Position numbers and translations under genes: made by a program
In this document: piece by piece, positions 1 to 8,636 of the stretch
Position numbering within the stretch: position 1 is the stretch's first letter
How the letters are laid out: each line of letters starts with the position of its first letter
Assembly: GCA_035501735.1 (NCBI GenBank)
Contig: DATJVR010000034.1
Span: 1 to 64,000, forward strand
Origin: PNAI01 sp035501735
Lineage (GTDB): Bacteria; Pseudomonadota; Alphaproteobacteria; Rhizobiales; Xanthobacteraceae
Direction of reading: 5' to 3'
DNA length: 64,000 nt
Notes under the pieces: generated by a model
What the model was told of the DNA's origin: nothing
The model's database searches: none
What the model saw: only the letters and a program-made list of their open reading frames with translations

Positions 1-1411
1 CATCGGCATCGACATCGGCAGCTCGACCTCGCATCTCCTGTTCGCAAAAGTGCTGCTGGAGCGGCAGACCCAGGGGCTGTCGAGCCGCTTCGTGGTGGTG
101 CACCGCCAGGTGCTGTGGCGCTCGCCGATCATGCTCACCCCGTTCCTACCCGATGGCACGATCGACGCGGCGGCGCTCGGCGCCTTCATCGAGGGGGCCT
201 ACCGCGACGCCGGCATCACCCGCGCCGATGTCGACAGCGGGGCCGTGATCCTCACCGGCGAGGCGATCAAGAAGACCAACGCCCAGGCGATCGACGAGCT
301 GTTTGCGGCCGAAGCCGGCAAGTTCGTCTGCGCCACTGCGGGTCACAAGCTCGAATGCACGCTTGCGGCGCACGGCGCCGGCGCCGTCAAGCTGTCGGCC
401 GAGCGCGACCAGTGCATCCTGCATGTCGACATCGGCGGCGGCACCACCAAGCTCGCGCTGATCAAGAACGGTGAATTGCTTGCGACCATGGCGATTGCGG
501 TCGGCGGGAGGCTGATCGTCGAAGGTGAGCATGGGCTCACGCGCATCGAGGAGCCCGCGATTGAATTGGCGCGCAGCCTCGGAATTGAACTGAAACTTGG
601 GCAGAAGCTTTCGTCTGATGGCCGAACGCGGATCGTCGCGCGCATGAGCGAGCTCATTGTCGATGCCATGAACCGCGCACCGCCGGATGCACTCTTCGGG
701 CGACTGCTGGTGACCGAGCCGTGGCCACGACAGCTTGCCGACATGCCGATCGATGCCGTCACGTTTTCAGGCGGCGTCGCGGAATATCTCTATGGCCGCG
801 AGCCGGAGAAATTCGGCGATCTCGGATTCGATCTTGCCCATGAGCTGCGGCAAACCCTCGCGCATAAGGGCGTTGCCGGCGCGATATGGGATCCTGGACA
901 GGGCATCCGCGCAACCGTGATCGGGGCGGCGCAATTCTCGGTGCAGACCAGCGGTAACACGATCATGATTTCGGATCGGAAACTGCTGCCGCTGCACAAT
1001 TTGCCGGTGCTGCCATGCCGCTTCGATCTTTCCGGCCAGATCGACGCTGATACCGTGGCGGCGCAGGTGCGGGAGGCGCTCGCGCAATCGGATTTGATTG
1101 ATGATGCGGATGCCATTGCGTTGGCGTTCCGGTGGCAGGGCGAACCGTCGCACACGCGGCTTGCGGCTCTGGCGAGAGGACTATGCGGTGCGTTGCCGAA
1201 GTCGGTTCAGGCCGGGGCGCTCGTCCTGCTGATCGACGGGGATGTGGGATTGAGCCTTGGCCGCCTGATCCATTTCGAGATCGCGCCGGGCGGCAATGTG
1301 GTGGCTATCGACGGCGTGCAGCTCAAGCAATTCGATTACGTGGACGTGAGCAGCGTGATCGAGGCGACGAATGTGGTGATCGTCATTATCAAATCGTTAT
1401 TGTTCAGATAA
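1..1411 (+). CDS. eutA: EutA-like ethanolamine ammonia-lyase reactivating factor (5' end missing)
   Basis: The reading frame is open from the first bases of the window, so the true start lies upstream; the first visible residues give a phosphate-binding loop of actin-like ATPases (GIDIGSSTSHLLF). Further motifs fit the EutA family: a second nucleotide-binding segment (VDIGGGTTKLALI), the stretch around LTGEAIKKTNAQAI, and FSGGVAEYLYG near the C terminus. EutA exchanges damaged cobalamin for fresh cofactor in ethanolamine ammonia-lyase using ATP. No eutB or eutC is visible; they would have to lie to the left. The gene ends at TAA and is followed 44 bp later by a same-strand transporter receptor. 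The family call is firm; the role depends on the unseen upstream genes. Confidence 0.85.
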   Translation, partial: IGIDIGSSTSHLLFAKVLLERQTQGLSSRFVVVHRQVLWRSPIMLTPFLPDGTIDAAALGAFIEGAYRDAGITRADVDSGAVILTGEAIKKTNAQAIDELFAAEAGKFVCATAGHKLECTLAAHGAGAVKLSAERDQCILHVDIGGGTTKLALIKNGELLATMAIAVGGRLIVEGEHGLTRIEEPAIELARSLGIELKLGQKLSSDGRTRIVARMSELIVDAMNRAPPDALFGRLLVTEPWPRQLADMPIDAVTFSGGVAEYLYGREPEKFGDLGFDLAHELRQTLAHKGVAGAIWDPGQGIRATVIGAAQFSVQTSGNTIMISDRKLLPLHNLPVLPCRFDLSGQIDADTVAAQVREALAQSDLIDDADAIALAFRWQGEPSHTRLAALARGLCGALPKSVQAGALVLLIDGDVGLSLGRLIHFEIAPGGNVVAIDGVQLKQFDYVDVSSVIEATNVVIVIIKSLLFR

Positions 1412-1455
1412 CATCGAGTCGCGACTGATCGCGTTCCGCGGCACGGGAGGAACGT

Positions 1456-2478
1456 ATGGCGTGGAAAGCAGGAACTGGCGCAGTTGCGCTGCTGATGCTG
1501 GCGGCGCTGGCGACGCAGGCGCGGTCTCAATCGGTCGCCGACTTCTATCGCGGCAAGCAGGTACAGGTGCTGATCGGCTATAGCGCGGGCGGCGGATACG
1601 ATCTCTATGCGCGCATGCTCGCGCGCCACATGGGCAAGCATATTCCCGGAAATCCGACGCTCGTGCCGCAGAACATGCCGGGTGCAGGCAGTCTGAAACT
1701 GGCCAACTACCTCTACAGCACGGCGCCAAAGGACGGCAGCATCATCGGCATGGTCAGCCGCGGCATGGCAACCGATCCACTGCTGGTGGGGGACGCCAAA
1801 TTCGATCCAACCAAGTTCGTCTGGCTCGGCAGCATCACCAGCGAAGTGAGCGTTTGCGCGACCTGGCACACGTCGCCGATCAAAACCTGGACCGACATCA
1901 CGGCGAAGGAATTCACCATGGGCGGCAGTTCAGCCGGCTCGGAGACCGATACGTTTGCGCTGCTGCTGCGCAACGTGTTCGGCGCCAAGATGCGGCTGGT
2001 CACCGGCTATCCGGGCGGCAACGACATCAACCTCGCTATGGAACGCGGCGAAGTCGACGGTCGTTGCGGCTGGTCATGGAGCAGCATCAAGAGCCAGAAA
2101 ACCGACTGGCTGAAGGACAAGAAAATCAACGTGCTGGTTCAGCTCGGCATGGCGAAACATCCGGATATACCGGATGTGCCTTTCATGCTCGATCTCGCCA
2201 AGGACCAGGAGCAGCGCCAAATCCTGCGCTTGGTGTTCGCAAGTCTCGTGCTCGGGCGGCCGTTCATGGCGCCGCCGGGAATTCCGGATGATCGCAAGGC
2301 CGCGTTGCGCAAGGCATTCGATGACACCATGAAGGATGCAGAGTTTCTCGCCGAAGCGGACAAGGGGCGGTACGAGATCGCGCCAGTCGCGGCCGCAACG
2401 ATCGACGAATTGCTGGTCGATCTCTATAAAACCCCGAAGAGTGTCGCGGAAAAGGCTGCGGCAGTAATCTCGAAATGA
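1456..2478 (+). CDS. Bug/TctC-family solute receptor of a tripartite tricarboxylate transporter
   Basis: A 340-residue exported protein. It starts with a cleavable signal peptide (hydrophobic LLMLAALATQA, then ARS). The mature part carries the Bug-family opening (FYRGKQVQVLIGYSAGGGYD) and the PQNMPGAGSL segment that lines the ligand pocket. A GGAGG-like site (GGGAGGAACGT) precedes the ATG. Bug receptors bind carboxylates or other small anions in the periplasm and pass them to a TctA/TctB pair, but neither membrane subunit is present in the window, so this is an orphan receptor as is common in these bacteria. Ligand unknown. It may be co-transcribed with the eutA-like gene before it. Confidence 0.85.
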   Translation: MAWKAGTGAVALLMLAALATQARSQSVADFYRGKQVQVLIGYSAGGGYDLYARMLARHMGKHIPGNPTLVPQNMPGAGSLKLANYLYSTAPKDGSIIGMVSRGMATDPLLVGDAKFDPTKFVWLGSITSEVSVCATWHTSPIKTWTDITAKEFTMGGSSAGSETDTFALLLRNVFGAKMRLVTGYPGGNDINLAMERGEVDGRCGWSWSSIKSQKTDWLKDKKINVLVQLGMAKHPDIPDVPFMLDLAKDQEQRQILRLVFASLVLGRPFMAPPGIPDDRKAALRKAFDDTMKDAEFLAEADKGRYEIAPVAAATIDELLVDLYKTPKSVAEKAAAVISK

Positions 2479-2537
2479 CGTTACGGATACCGTCGGCGCC
2501 CTCGCCTAAATTCTGATTTTGCGGTATAATTTTTTAA

Positions 2538-3893
2538 ATGAACAACGCCGGATTCGAAGAGGCTTTCGCAGGCCGCATCAGCGATATGCTTGATGCCTGT
2601 ACGCGTTGCGGCGCCTGCTTTACCGCCTGCCCGATCACTGAGCCGGCCGGGCTTGGCGGCGCCGATCCGAAGGCCGTGATCGAAGGCGTGCTCGACATTG
2701 TGAAGCTCGGCAAAGGCCCCGAACAGTCGCAGAAATGGGCGAAGGCCTGCATGCTGAGCGGGGAGTGCATCAAGGCGTGCGACTATGGCGTGAATCCGCG
2801 TTTTCTGCTGGCGGTTGCGCGGGTGCAAATGGTGAAGCACGCAAACGAGCCGTCGGACCGGCGCAAGCAAGGCGTACAGGTGTTCCGCAAACTTGCCGAA
2901 GATGTCGGGATACTCTCGCGGCTGCAGCTCAGCGATGAGGCGCTGGAACGGCTCGGGCAGAAGCCGTCGCGCAAGCCGATGCCGGACGAGTTGCCAGATG
3001 TGGTGTTCTACACCGGCTGCAACGTGCTCAAGACCCCGCACATTGCATTGCTGTGCCTCGATATCATGGATCGGCTCGGCATGAGCTACCGTGTCATGGG
3101 TGGACCGTCGCACTGCTGCGGCGTGATCCAACTGCGCGCTGGCGATACTGAAACGTCGTCGCGGTTGGCCGGCAACACGATCAGCAAGCTCGCGCAATCG
3201 AAGAGCGGACAGGTGCTGGCATGGTGCCCGAGCTGCTTCGTGCAGTTCTCCGAAAATATGCTGCCGACGTTCGAACGTGCGACTGGCGAGAAGCCTTTCG
3301 ACATGACGCCGTACCTGCGATTTCTACGCGGCCGGCTCGACGATTTGAGACCGTTCCTGCGCAAACGCGTGGCGATGCGGATCGCGTTACACAAACATCC
3401 GGGCGTGGCGGGAGTCGCCGAGGCGGCCGAGGATCTCTTGCGCGCAGTGCCCGGAATCGAAATCGTCACACTCGACGTGCCGGCAGTCGGTCTGCAGAGC
3501 GTCAACCTCGCAACGCTGCCGATCTACAAGCGCGAGCTTCAGCTGAAGGAACTTGAGGCTGCGCACGCGGCGGGCGTTGATGCGCTAGTCGCGGTCTATC
3601 ATTCCGATCACCGCGAACTTTGCGCGCACGAGCGCGACTGGCCATTCCGTATCGTCAATGTGCTTGAGATCATCGGCGAGAGCATGGGACTCAAGCAGGA
3701 CGACCACTACAAGCATCTGAAAGTGATGCAGGACGCCGATGCAATCGTGAAAGATGCCGCCGATCTGATCGCGCAGCACGGACTCGATGTGGACACTGCG
3801 CGACGTGTCGTTCTGCAAGGCATGCTCGGCGATCAGCCCTTGCCGTTGCAGGGGAAAGCGATACAGGCCGCGGAACAGAACGCCGTTTCTTGA
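2538..3893 (+). CDS. (Fe-S)-binding CCG-domain oxidoreductase subunit (HdrD/GlpC/GlcF-like)
   Basis: A 451-residue protein with an N-terminal ferredoxin-like region. The first cluster motif is classical (CTRCGACFTACP, residues about 17-28). The second is irregular: CMLSGECIKAC has a C-x5-C-x3-C arrangement with only three cysteines. A CCG domain follows (YTGC, then HCCG, then CPSC), as in heterodisulfide reductase HdrD/HdrB and glycolate oxidase GlcF; a second CCG repeat at the C terminus looks degenerate. Such proteins pass electrons from a partner flavoenzyme or thiol to the quinone pool; no partner is encoded beside it. No ribosome binding site is visible before the ATG, which instead has TATAAT eight bases upstream. 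Function beyond electron transfer is not known. Confidence 0.8.
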   Translation: MNNAGFEEAFAGRISDMLDACTRCGACFTACPITEPAGLGGADPKAVIEGVLDIVKLGKGPEQSQKWAKACMLSGECIKACDYGVNPRFLLAVARVQMVKHANEPSDRRKQGVQVFRKLAEDVGILSRLQLSDEALERLGQKPSRKPMPDELPDVVFYTGCNVLKTPHIALLCLDIMDRLGMSYRVMGGPSHCCGVIQLRAGDTETSSRLAGNTISKLAQSKSGQVLAWCPSCFVQFSENMLPTFERATGEKPFDMTPYLRFLRGRLDDLRPFLRKRVAMRIALHKHPGVAGVAEAAEDLLRAVPGIEIVTLDVPAVGLQSVNLATLPIYKRELQLKELEAAHAAGVDALVAVYHSDHRELCAHERDWPFRIVNVLEIIGESMGLKQDDHYKHLKVMQDADAIVKDAADLIAQHGLDVDTARRVVLQGMLGDQPLPLQGKAIQAAEQNAVS

Positions 3894-3899
3894 CGACAT

Positions 3900-4973
3900 T
3901 CAGCGCTGCAGGAGCAGGCCCGCCGTCACGACGGATAGGATAACCAGCGTCGTGGCCGTGACGGTCGCCACGTGGCGCCAGCCGAGATTGCCGATTGCGG
4001 TGATCGATGTGCCCAGGCCGAGCGCGCCGATCGCAATCATCAGGCCCCAGGTGGAGAATTCGAGCAGCCATGCTTTCACCGGTGCATAAATCGCGGCGAA
4101 GCCGGCGAACGATGGCGCAACGCTGTTCACGAGGCATAGCGCAAGAAAAATAAAGGCAAATGTAGGTACCGGCACCTTGGCCTGACCCGTCGTCGCATCG
4201 GCCCGCGCGAACCAATAGCCGATGCCAAGCGCCACGGGCAGCAAGAGCAGCACGCGGAACAATTTCACGATGATTGCGATGTTGCCGACCGGTTCGGAGA
4301 CGGCGTAGCCGGCGCCGACGACCTGCGCCACGTCGTGAATCGTGGCGCCGAGCATCACGCCTGTTGTCGTTTGCGAAAAACCGAGCGCGAGACAGATCAG
4401 CGGATAAAGCACCATGGCAAGCGTCGAAAGTGCATTGACCGCCACCACGACAAAAACGGTATCGGCCTCCTTGCCCTTGTACTGCGGCAGCACGCTTGCG
4501 GTCGCGAGCGTTGCGGAGGCGCCGCAGACGGCGGTGCCGGCGCCCGCGAGCGCGCCGTAGTAATCGTGCTGGCCGAAGGCGCGCGCGATCAGGATTCCCG
4601 ACACGATCGTCGCGGCCATCGCCACCATGACGATAAGCGCCGTGAGCGCGCCGAGCGCCGCAATTTCGCCGAGCGCGATACGCAGGCCGAGCAGCGCCAC
4701 GGCCCAGCGCAGCAGTGTTTTCACGCAGAACGAAATGCCCGGTTCGAAGGCGGGCCGCTTGGCGAGCGGATTGAGCGCAATGCCGACAATCAGCGCGATC
4801 ACCATGGCGGGGATCGGAAACACGCGGGCCACAGAGGGCGCGGACACCACCGCAACCACAGCAACCGCGGCAGAAAGGGCGAATCCGGGCGCATAGCTCC
4901 ACGATTTTGCGCCGACGCGCTGGAGTGACGTTTCCTTCCCGCTCAAGGGGAAAGGATTAGGTTGGTGGCGCAT
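3900..4973 (-). CDS. YeiH-family putative sulfate/sulfite exporter
   Basis: A polytopic membrane protein of about 357 residues, with roughly ten hydrophobic segments, belonging to the YeiH/Cons_hypoth698 (putative sulfate exporter) family. Recognisable pieces are ALLGLRIALGEI, AGTAVCGASATLAT and MLGATIHDVAQVVGAGYAVS, the conserved core of the family. The start is set at the first ATG (4973); a GTG at 5006 would extend it by 11 residues and overlap the upstream gene. It sits 25 bp behind the large subunit of a SuyAB/UxaA-type lyase on the same strand. In sulfolactate degraders an exporter of this kind travels with suyAB to remove released sulfite or sulfate, so the neighbourhood supports that job, but the anion is not proven. 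Confidence 0.8.
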   Translation of the reverse strand: MRHQPNPFPLSGKETSLQRVGAKSWSYAPGFALSAAVAVVAVVSAPSVARVFPIPAMVIALIVGIALNPLAKRPAFEPGISFCVKTLLRWAVALLGLRIALGEIAALGALTALIVMVAMAATIVSGILIARAFGQHDYYGALAGAGTAVCGASATLATASVLPQYKGKEADTVFVVVAVNALSTLAMVLYPLICLALGFSQTTTGVMLGATIHDVAQVVGAGYAVSEPVGNIAIIVKLFRVLLLLPVALGIGYWFARADATTGQAKVPVPTFAFIFLALCLVNSVAPSFAGFAAIYAPVKAWLLEFSTWGLMIAIGALGLGTSITAIGNLGWRHVATVTATTLVILSVVTAGLLLQR

Positions 4974-4998
4974 ATGCCGCGTGAGTTTTGCGAGGGGA

Positions 4999-6243
4999 TC
5001 ATGCACTCCGATACAGCTTGGTCATCACGTATTCGCGGTGACCGAGCGCTTCCGCGGCGGTGAGACGGCCGTTGGCGGTGCGTACGATCATGTCGATCAG
5101 CACGTCGCCAGCCTGCGGGATGGTCATGTCGCGGCGCAGGATGCCGGACACGTCGAGATCGATGTGCTCGGACATGGTGCGAACGGTTCTCGGATTGCCG
5201 CTGATTTTTATCACCGGGACGATCGGATTGCCGATCACGTTGCCTTGCCCGGTCGGGAAGGTGTGCACGACGTAACCGCCGGCCGCCATCAACGTCACGC
5301 ACTCGGCGGCAGCCGATGAGGTGTCCATGTAGTAGAGGCCGGCGCCCTTGCGCGGCGCCTCGGCGGGCGCGAGCACGTCGATGTATTTGCACTCGCGGCC
5401 GATCTTTTCGAGATTGCCCAGCGCCTTCTCCTCGATAGTGGTCAGGCCGCCGGCAATATTCCCCTTGGTCGGCTGCGAGTCGGAGAGATCGTCCGTCTTG
5501 TGGGCCTGGATGACCTCGTTTTCGTACGCCTGCCAAGCCCTCATCCATTTCTCGCCGACCTTCTTGTTGATCGCGCGGGCCTTGGCGAGATGCTCGGCGC
5601 CCGTGATCTCCGAGGTTTCGCCGAAGACGCCATAGATGCCTTGGGGAATCAGCTTGTCGTACATGTTGCCCACGGTCGGGCAGGAGGCGAGGCCGGTGGT
5701 GGTGTCGCTCTCGCCGCATTTGGTGGAAACCCACAAGTCCGAAATGGCGCATTCCTCGCGTTTGAGTTCGGAAGCCCATTGCAGAAAGTCTTTGGCGGCG
5801 CGCGAGGCCCTGGCGATGGTCATCAGATCGCCGTTACCTTCGATGCCGAAGCCGACCACCGGCTTGCCGGTCTTCTTGATGCCGTCAACCACGCGCTTGG
5901 TCCATTGATCCTCGATGCCGATGACGACGCAAGCCGCGATATTCGGATTCGAGCCGGTCCCGATCAGCGTACGGAAAAACAGCTCGAGATCGGCGCCGAA
6001 CTGCAGGCGGCCATAGGCGTGCGGCAGTGCCAGAGTGCCCTTGATGTTGTTGGCGACCGCCTCGGAGGCGGCGTTGGACAGATCGTCGAGCGGCAGAATA
6101 ATGACATGGTTGCGTACGCCGACGCGGTCGTTCTCGCGCCGCCAACCCCAGAAGCTCAGGCTTCCGCCATTACCTTTCGCAGGCAGGGATTTTTTTGTTT
6201 TGCCGTTCGCCTTGGGTTTTGCCTTTGATTTTTTGTGCGCCAT
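4999..6243 (-). CDS. UxaA/SuyB-family lyase large subunit (sulfolactate sulfo-lyase or altronate-type dehydratase)
   Basis: About 414 residues, matching the catalytic C-terminal domain of the D-galactarate/altronate dehydratase superfamily. Typical segments are WGWRRENDRVGVRNHV near the start, STKCGESDTTTGLASCPTVGN in the middle (the cysteine-containing Fe-binding region) and HTFPTGQGNVIGNPIVPVIK near the end. The catalytic domain and the SAF domain are separate genes here, as in (2R)-sulfolactate sulfo-lyase SuyAB, and a YeiH-type exporter follows, so SuyB is the favoured reading; a sugar-acid dehydratase is the alternative. ATG at 6243 is preferred to the ATG at 6255, because GGTGAG stands five bases before it. 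An unusual lysine-rich N-terminal tail (KKSKAKPKANGKTKK) precedes the domain. Confidence 0.75.
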   Translation of the reverse strand: MAHKKSKAKPKANGKTKKSLPAKGNGGSLSFWGWRRENDRVGVRNHVIILPLDDLSNAASEAVANNIKGTLALPHAYGRLQFGADLELFFRTLIGTGSNPNIAACVVIGIEDQWTKRVVDGIKKTGKPVVGFGIEGNGDLMTIARASRAAKDFLQWASELKREECAISDLWVSTKCGESDTTTGLASCPTVGNMYDKLIPQGIYGVFGETSEITGAEHLAKARAINKKVGEKWMRAWQAYENEVIQAHKTDDLSDSQPTKGNIAGGLTTIEEKALGNLEKIGRECKYIDVLAPAEAPRKGAGLYYMDTSSAAAECVTLMAAGGYVVHTFPTGQGNVIGNPIVPVIKISGNPRTVRTMSEHIDLDVSGILRRDMTIPQAGDVLIDMIVRTANGRLTAAEALGHREYVMTKLYRSA

Positions 6244-6248
6244 GGTGC

Positions 6249-6536
6249 TCACCATTTTTTGGTCTTTACATTATGGACGTGGACGTGCTCGCCCTTGGCG
6301 ATCTTGGCCTTGGCGATGCCGACGTCCTGACCATATTTCCAGATCGTGTCGCCCTTTTTGATGTCGACGAGCGCGATCTTGTGACCGATCGGGACGTCCA
6401 TCCTGGATTTCAGCTTGAAGGACGAATTGTCGGCGGTGACCACGCATAGCATCTCGGTGCCTTTTTTCAGGCCCTCGACCACTACCACGCCGACGGTGTC
6501 TTTCTTGTCGTGAACGAGAAGCTGCGGAACTGCCAT
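6249..6536 (-). CDS. UxaA/SuyA-family SAF-domain small subunit
   Basis: A 95-residue protein made of a single SAF domain, the small subunit of two-part UxaA-superfamily lyases. It contains VVVEGLKKGTEMLC, IPIGHKIALVDI-type wording (VPIGHKIALVDIKKGD) and IWKYGQDVGIAKAKIAKGEHVHVHN, which in this family forms the mobile loop that closes over the active site. The ATG at 6536 has GGGGAAA eight bases upstream; longer in-frame starts to 6626 carry no family sequence. It lies five bases before the large-subunit ATG, so the two are translationally coupled. The split arrangement is that of SuyA and SuyB. The exact substrate cannot be read from sequence. Confidence 0.75.
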   Translation of the reverse strand: MAVPQLLVHDKKDTVGVVVVEGLKKGTEMLCVVTADNSSFKLKSRMDVPIGHKIALVDIKKGDTIWKYGQDVGIAKAKIAKGEHVHVHNVKTKKW

Positions 6537-6638
6537 GACGTTTCCCCGAAAAGCGCTTCTTGCGCTGGTTTTTATAGGAGAGAACGCGGCCGTGTCGAGC
6601 GGCCTTATTTCATTCAAGGCATGCAATGCAGGGACAGA

Positions 6639-7481
6639 TCAGTCCAAGCGGAAACCCTGTTTGCGGACATAGGCGCCGAAGTCGGCGCGCTGCGGCACGC
6701 CGTACTGCCGTGCCTTGTCCTCCGACCAGCCGTAGAATTGCGCTGTACCCCAGCGTGCCGGATCACGCGGCCTATGGGGATGGAGCGCGGCGCGGCGGCG
6801 GTCGTAGCCGTCGATGCGGGCGGCGAGGTCGCCCTCGTCGTAGCGGTCGTGATGGACGGTGAGAGTGAGCGGAAGCCGTGGGCTGACGTGGCCGGCTTCC
6901 GCGGGCCAGCCAACGCATAGTCCGGCGACGGGAACTATGCGCGCAGGCAACGCGAACAGTTCGGTGATACGGGCAGAGTGATCACGGATCACGCTGATCG
7001 GACAGCAACCGAGTCCGACCGCCTCGGCGGCGCGCACGAAGGTCGCCAGCGCCAGTGCGGCGTCCACGGTTGCGTTGAAGAACAGGTCGAGGTGGTCGTT
7101 GGGAAACGGCTTGCCGCGCAATTTCGAAATTGCCGGCAAACGGCGACCGTTGGCGAGGAAAATCAGGAATGCGGGCGCGGTGCGGATGAACGGCTGATCG
7201 GGAATAAGATCGGCGATCATGCGGCGCTTGTCGGCGTCCGCGACCAGCAGGATGTCGGCCTGCTGCAGATCGCTCTTGGTCGGCGCTGAAAGCGCGCAGG
7301 CACAGAGAAGCCGGAGCAACGACGGGTCGACGGCGCGTGCGATATATTTCCGCATCACGCGATGGCCCGCAATGCGCGCGATTTCGTCGAGGCCGGGCAA
7401 GGATTCGTCGACAGCAAAATCCTCCCCGAAGCGTTGCGCGAGAGCGTCTCTGATCGATTTGACGGAATGGGCTTTTGCCAT
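6639..7481 (-). CDS. Nitroreductase-family FMN oxidoreductase
   Basis: About 280 residues with the nitroreductase fold. Visible family features are HRVMRKYIARAVDPSLLRLLCACALSAPTKSDLQ at the N terminus, where an R-x-Y/R and SAPTKS segment bind FMN phosphate, and AAEAVGLGCCPISVIRD, the helix near the isoalloxazine ring. The long C-terminal arm resembles NfsA/NfrA-type NADPH-dependent enzymes. Such proteins reduce nitro compounds, quinones or flavins in the cytoplasm; the substrate is unknown. The start is uncertain: ATG codons at 7481 and 7496 both lack a good ribosome site, and 7481 is chosen because the conserved part starts soon after it. It is divergent from the binding-fold gene at 7577. 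Confidence 0.8.
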   Translation of the reverse strand: MAKAHSVKSIRDALAQRFGEDFAVDESLPGLDEIARIAGHRVMRKYIARAVDPSLLRLLCACALSAPTKSDLQQADILLVADADKRRMIADLIPDQPFIRTAPAFLIFLANGRRLPAISKLRGKPFPNDHLDLFFNATVDAALALATFVRAAEAVGLGCCPISVIRDHSARITELFALPARIVPVAGLCVGWPAEAGHVSPRLPLTLTVHHDRYDEGDLAARIDGYDRRRAALHPHRPRDPARWGTAQFYGWSEDKARQYGVPQRADFGAYVRKQGFRLD

Positions 7482-7576
7482 GAGGGTGGTCCGCATCACG
7501 ATATTATTCGGTCGATTATCTTGACAGCTTGTCACGGGCCCGACAGGTATTTGCCTTCATCGTCCACGGATTTCTC

Positions 7577-8569
7577 ATGGCAAGTCTTCGTCTGAATTTC
7601 GCCTGCGGGCCCTACGACCGCACCCAGGCGTTGCGCGACGGCACGATCAAGCCGGAAGGCATCGAGCTCAACTATCTCACGCTGCAGCCGGCGGAGATTT
7701 TCTGGCGGATGCTGCAGTTCAAGGAATTCGATGCTTCCGAGATGTCGTTATCAAACTATACGACGCTCGTGAGTGAAGGAAATCCGCCGTTCATCGCGCT
7801 GCCGGCCTTTCCGTCGCGCGTATTCCGCCACGGCTATTTCTTCATCAATACCGCGAAGGGCATTCGGAGCGGCGCGGATTTGAAGGGAAAACGCGGCGGC
7901 GTGCCGGAATACAGCATGACGGCCGCGGTCTACATGCGCGGGCTCATGCAGCACGAATTCGGCGTGAAGCCGAGCGACGTCGAATGGGTGCAGGGCCGTA
8001 CCGACCGGTTGGGCCGCAAGCTGCCGGCGGATGTGAAGCTCACGCAGGCTCCGGCCGGCGCCGAGCTTGGCGATCTGCTCGAGCGCGGGGAGATCGATTT
8101 TCTGATCACCGCCAACAATCCGCTGTCATTCCGGCGCGGTGCAAAGAACGTGCAGCGGCTGTTTCCGAACTACGCCGAGATGGAGAAAGACTACTACCGG
8201 CGCACGAAGATCTATCCGATCATGCACACGGTGGTGATCCGACGCGACATCTACGAGCGCGATCCGTGGGTGGCTACGAGCCTCTACAAGGCGCTCTGCC
8301 TGGCGAAGGAACATTGCTACCAGCATCTCATGGAAACCGGTTCGCCGAAAGCGTCGTTCGCCTGGCTGCAGCCGATGATCGAGGAGGAGCAGTCGATCTT
8401 CGGTCGTGACTGGTATCCTTACGGTATCGCGCAGAACAAGCCCTCGATCGAGGCGCTGCTGCAGTATACCCACGAACAGGGCTTATCGGCGCGGCGGCTC
8501 AAGATCGAGGATTTGTTCGCGTCGAGCACGATGCGCGACATTCCGCTCAGCGAGGGGCAGAAAGTGTAG
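7577..8569 (+). CDS. Periplasmic-binding-fold protein of the 4,5-dihydroxyphthalate decarboxylase-like family
   Basis: A 330-residue protein of the NMT1/PBP-like fold, often named 4,5-dihydroxyphthalate decarboxylase in databases. The opening SLRLNFACGPYDRTQAL, the central FDASEMSLSNY and the segment DLKGKRGGVPEY are typical. There is no signal peptide, so it is probably cytoplasmic and could be an enzyme rather than a receptor. Homologues usually stand near genes for aromatic or small-molecule breakdown, which would fit the dioxygenase and molybdenum hydroxylases on its right, but the true substrate is unknown. The ATG at 7577 fits the conserved N terminus; an in-frame start 48 bases earlier adds residues without family similarity. 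Confidence 0.75.
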   Translation: MASLRLNFACGPYDRTQALRDGTIKPEGIELNYLTLQPAEIFWRMLQFKEFDASEMSLSNYTTLVSEGNPPFIALPAFPSRVFRHGYFFINTAKGIRSGADLKGKRGGVPEYSMTAAVYMRGLMQHEFGVKPSDVEWVQGRTDRLGRKLPADVKLTQAPAGAELGDLLERGEIDFLITANNPLSFRRGAKNVQRLFPNYAEMEKDYYRRTKIYPIMHTVVIRRDIYERDPWVATSLYKALCLAKEHCYQHLMETGSPKASFAWLQPMIEEEQSIFGRDWYPYGIAQNKPSIEALLQYTHEQGLSARRLKIEDLFASSTMRDIPLSEGQKV

Positions 8570-8636
8570 AGGCGTCAATAAAAAAGTTCATGGTTGCGTA
8601 ATTCGCGCTCATGTGGACCGACCAAAAGAGGCTCGC

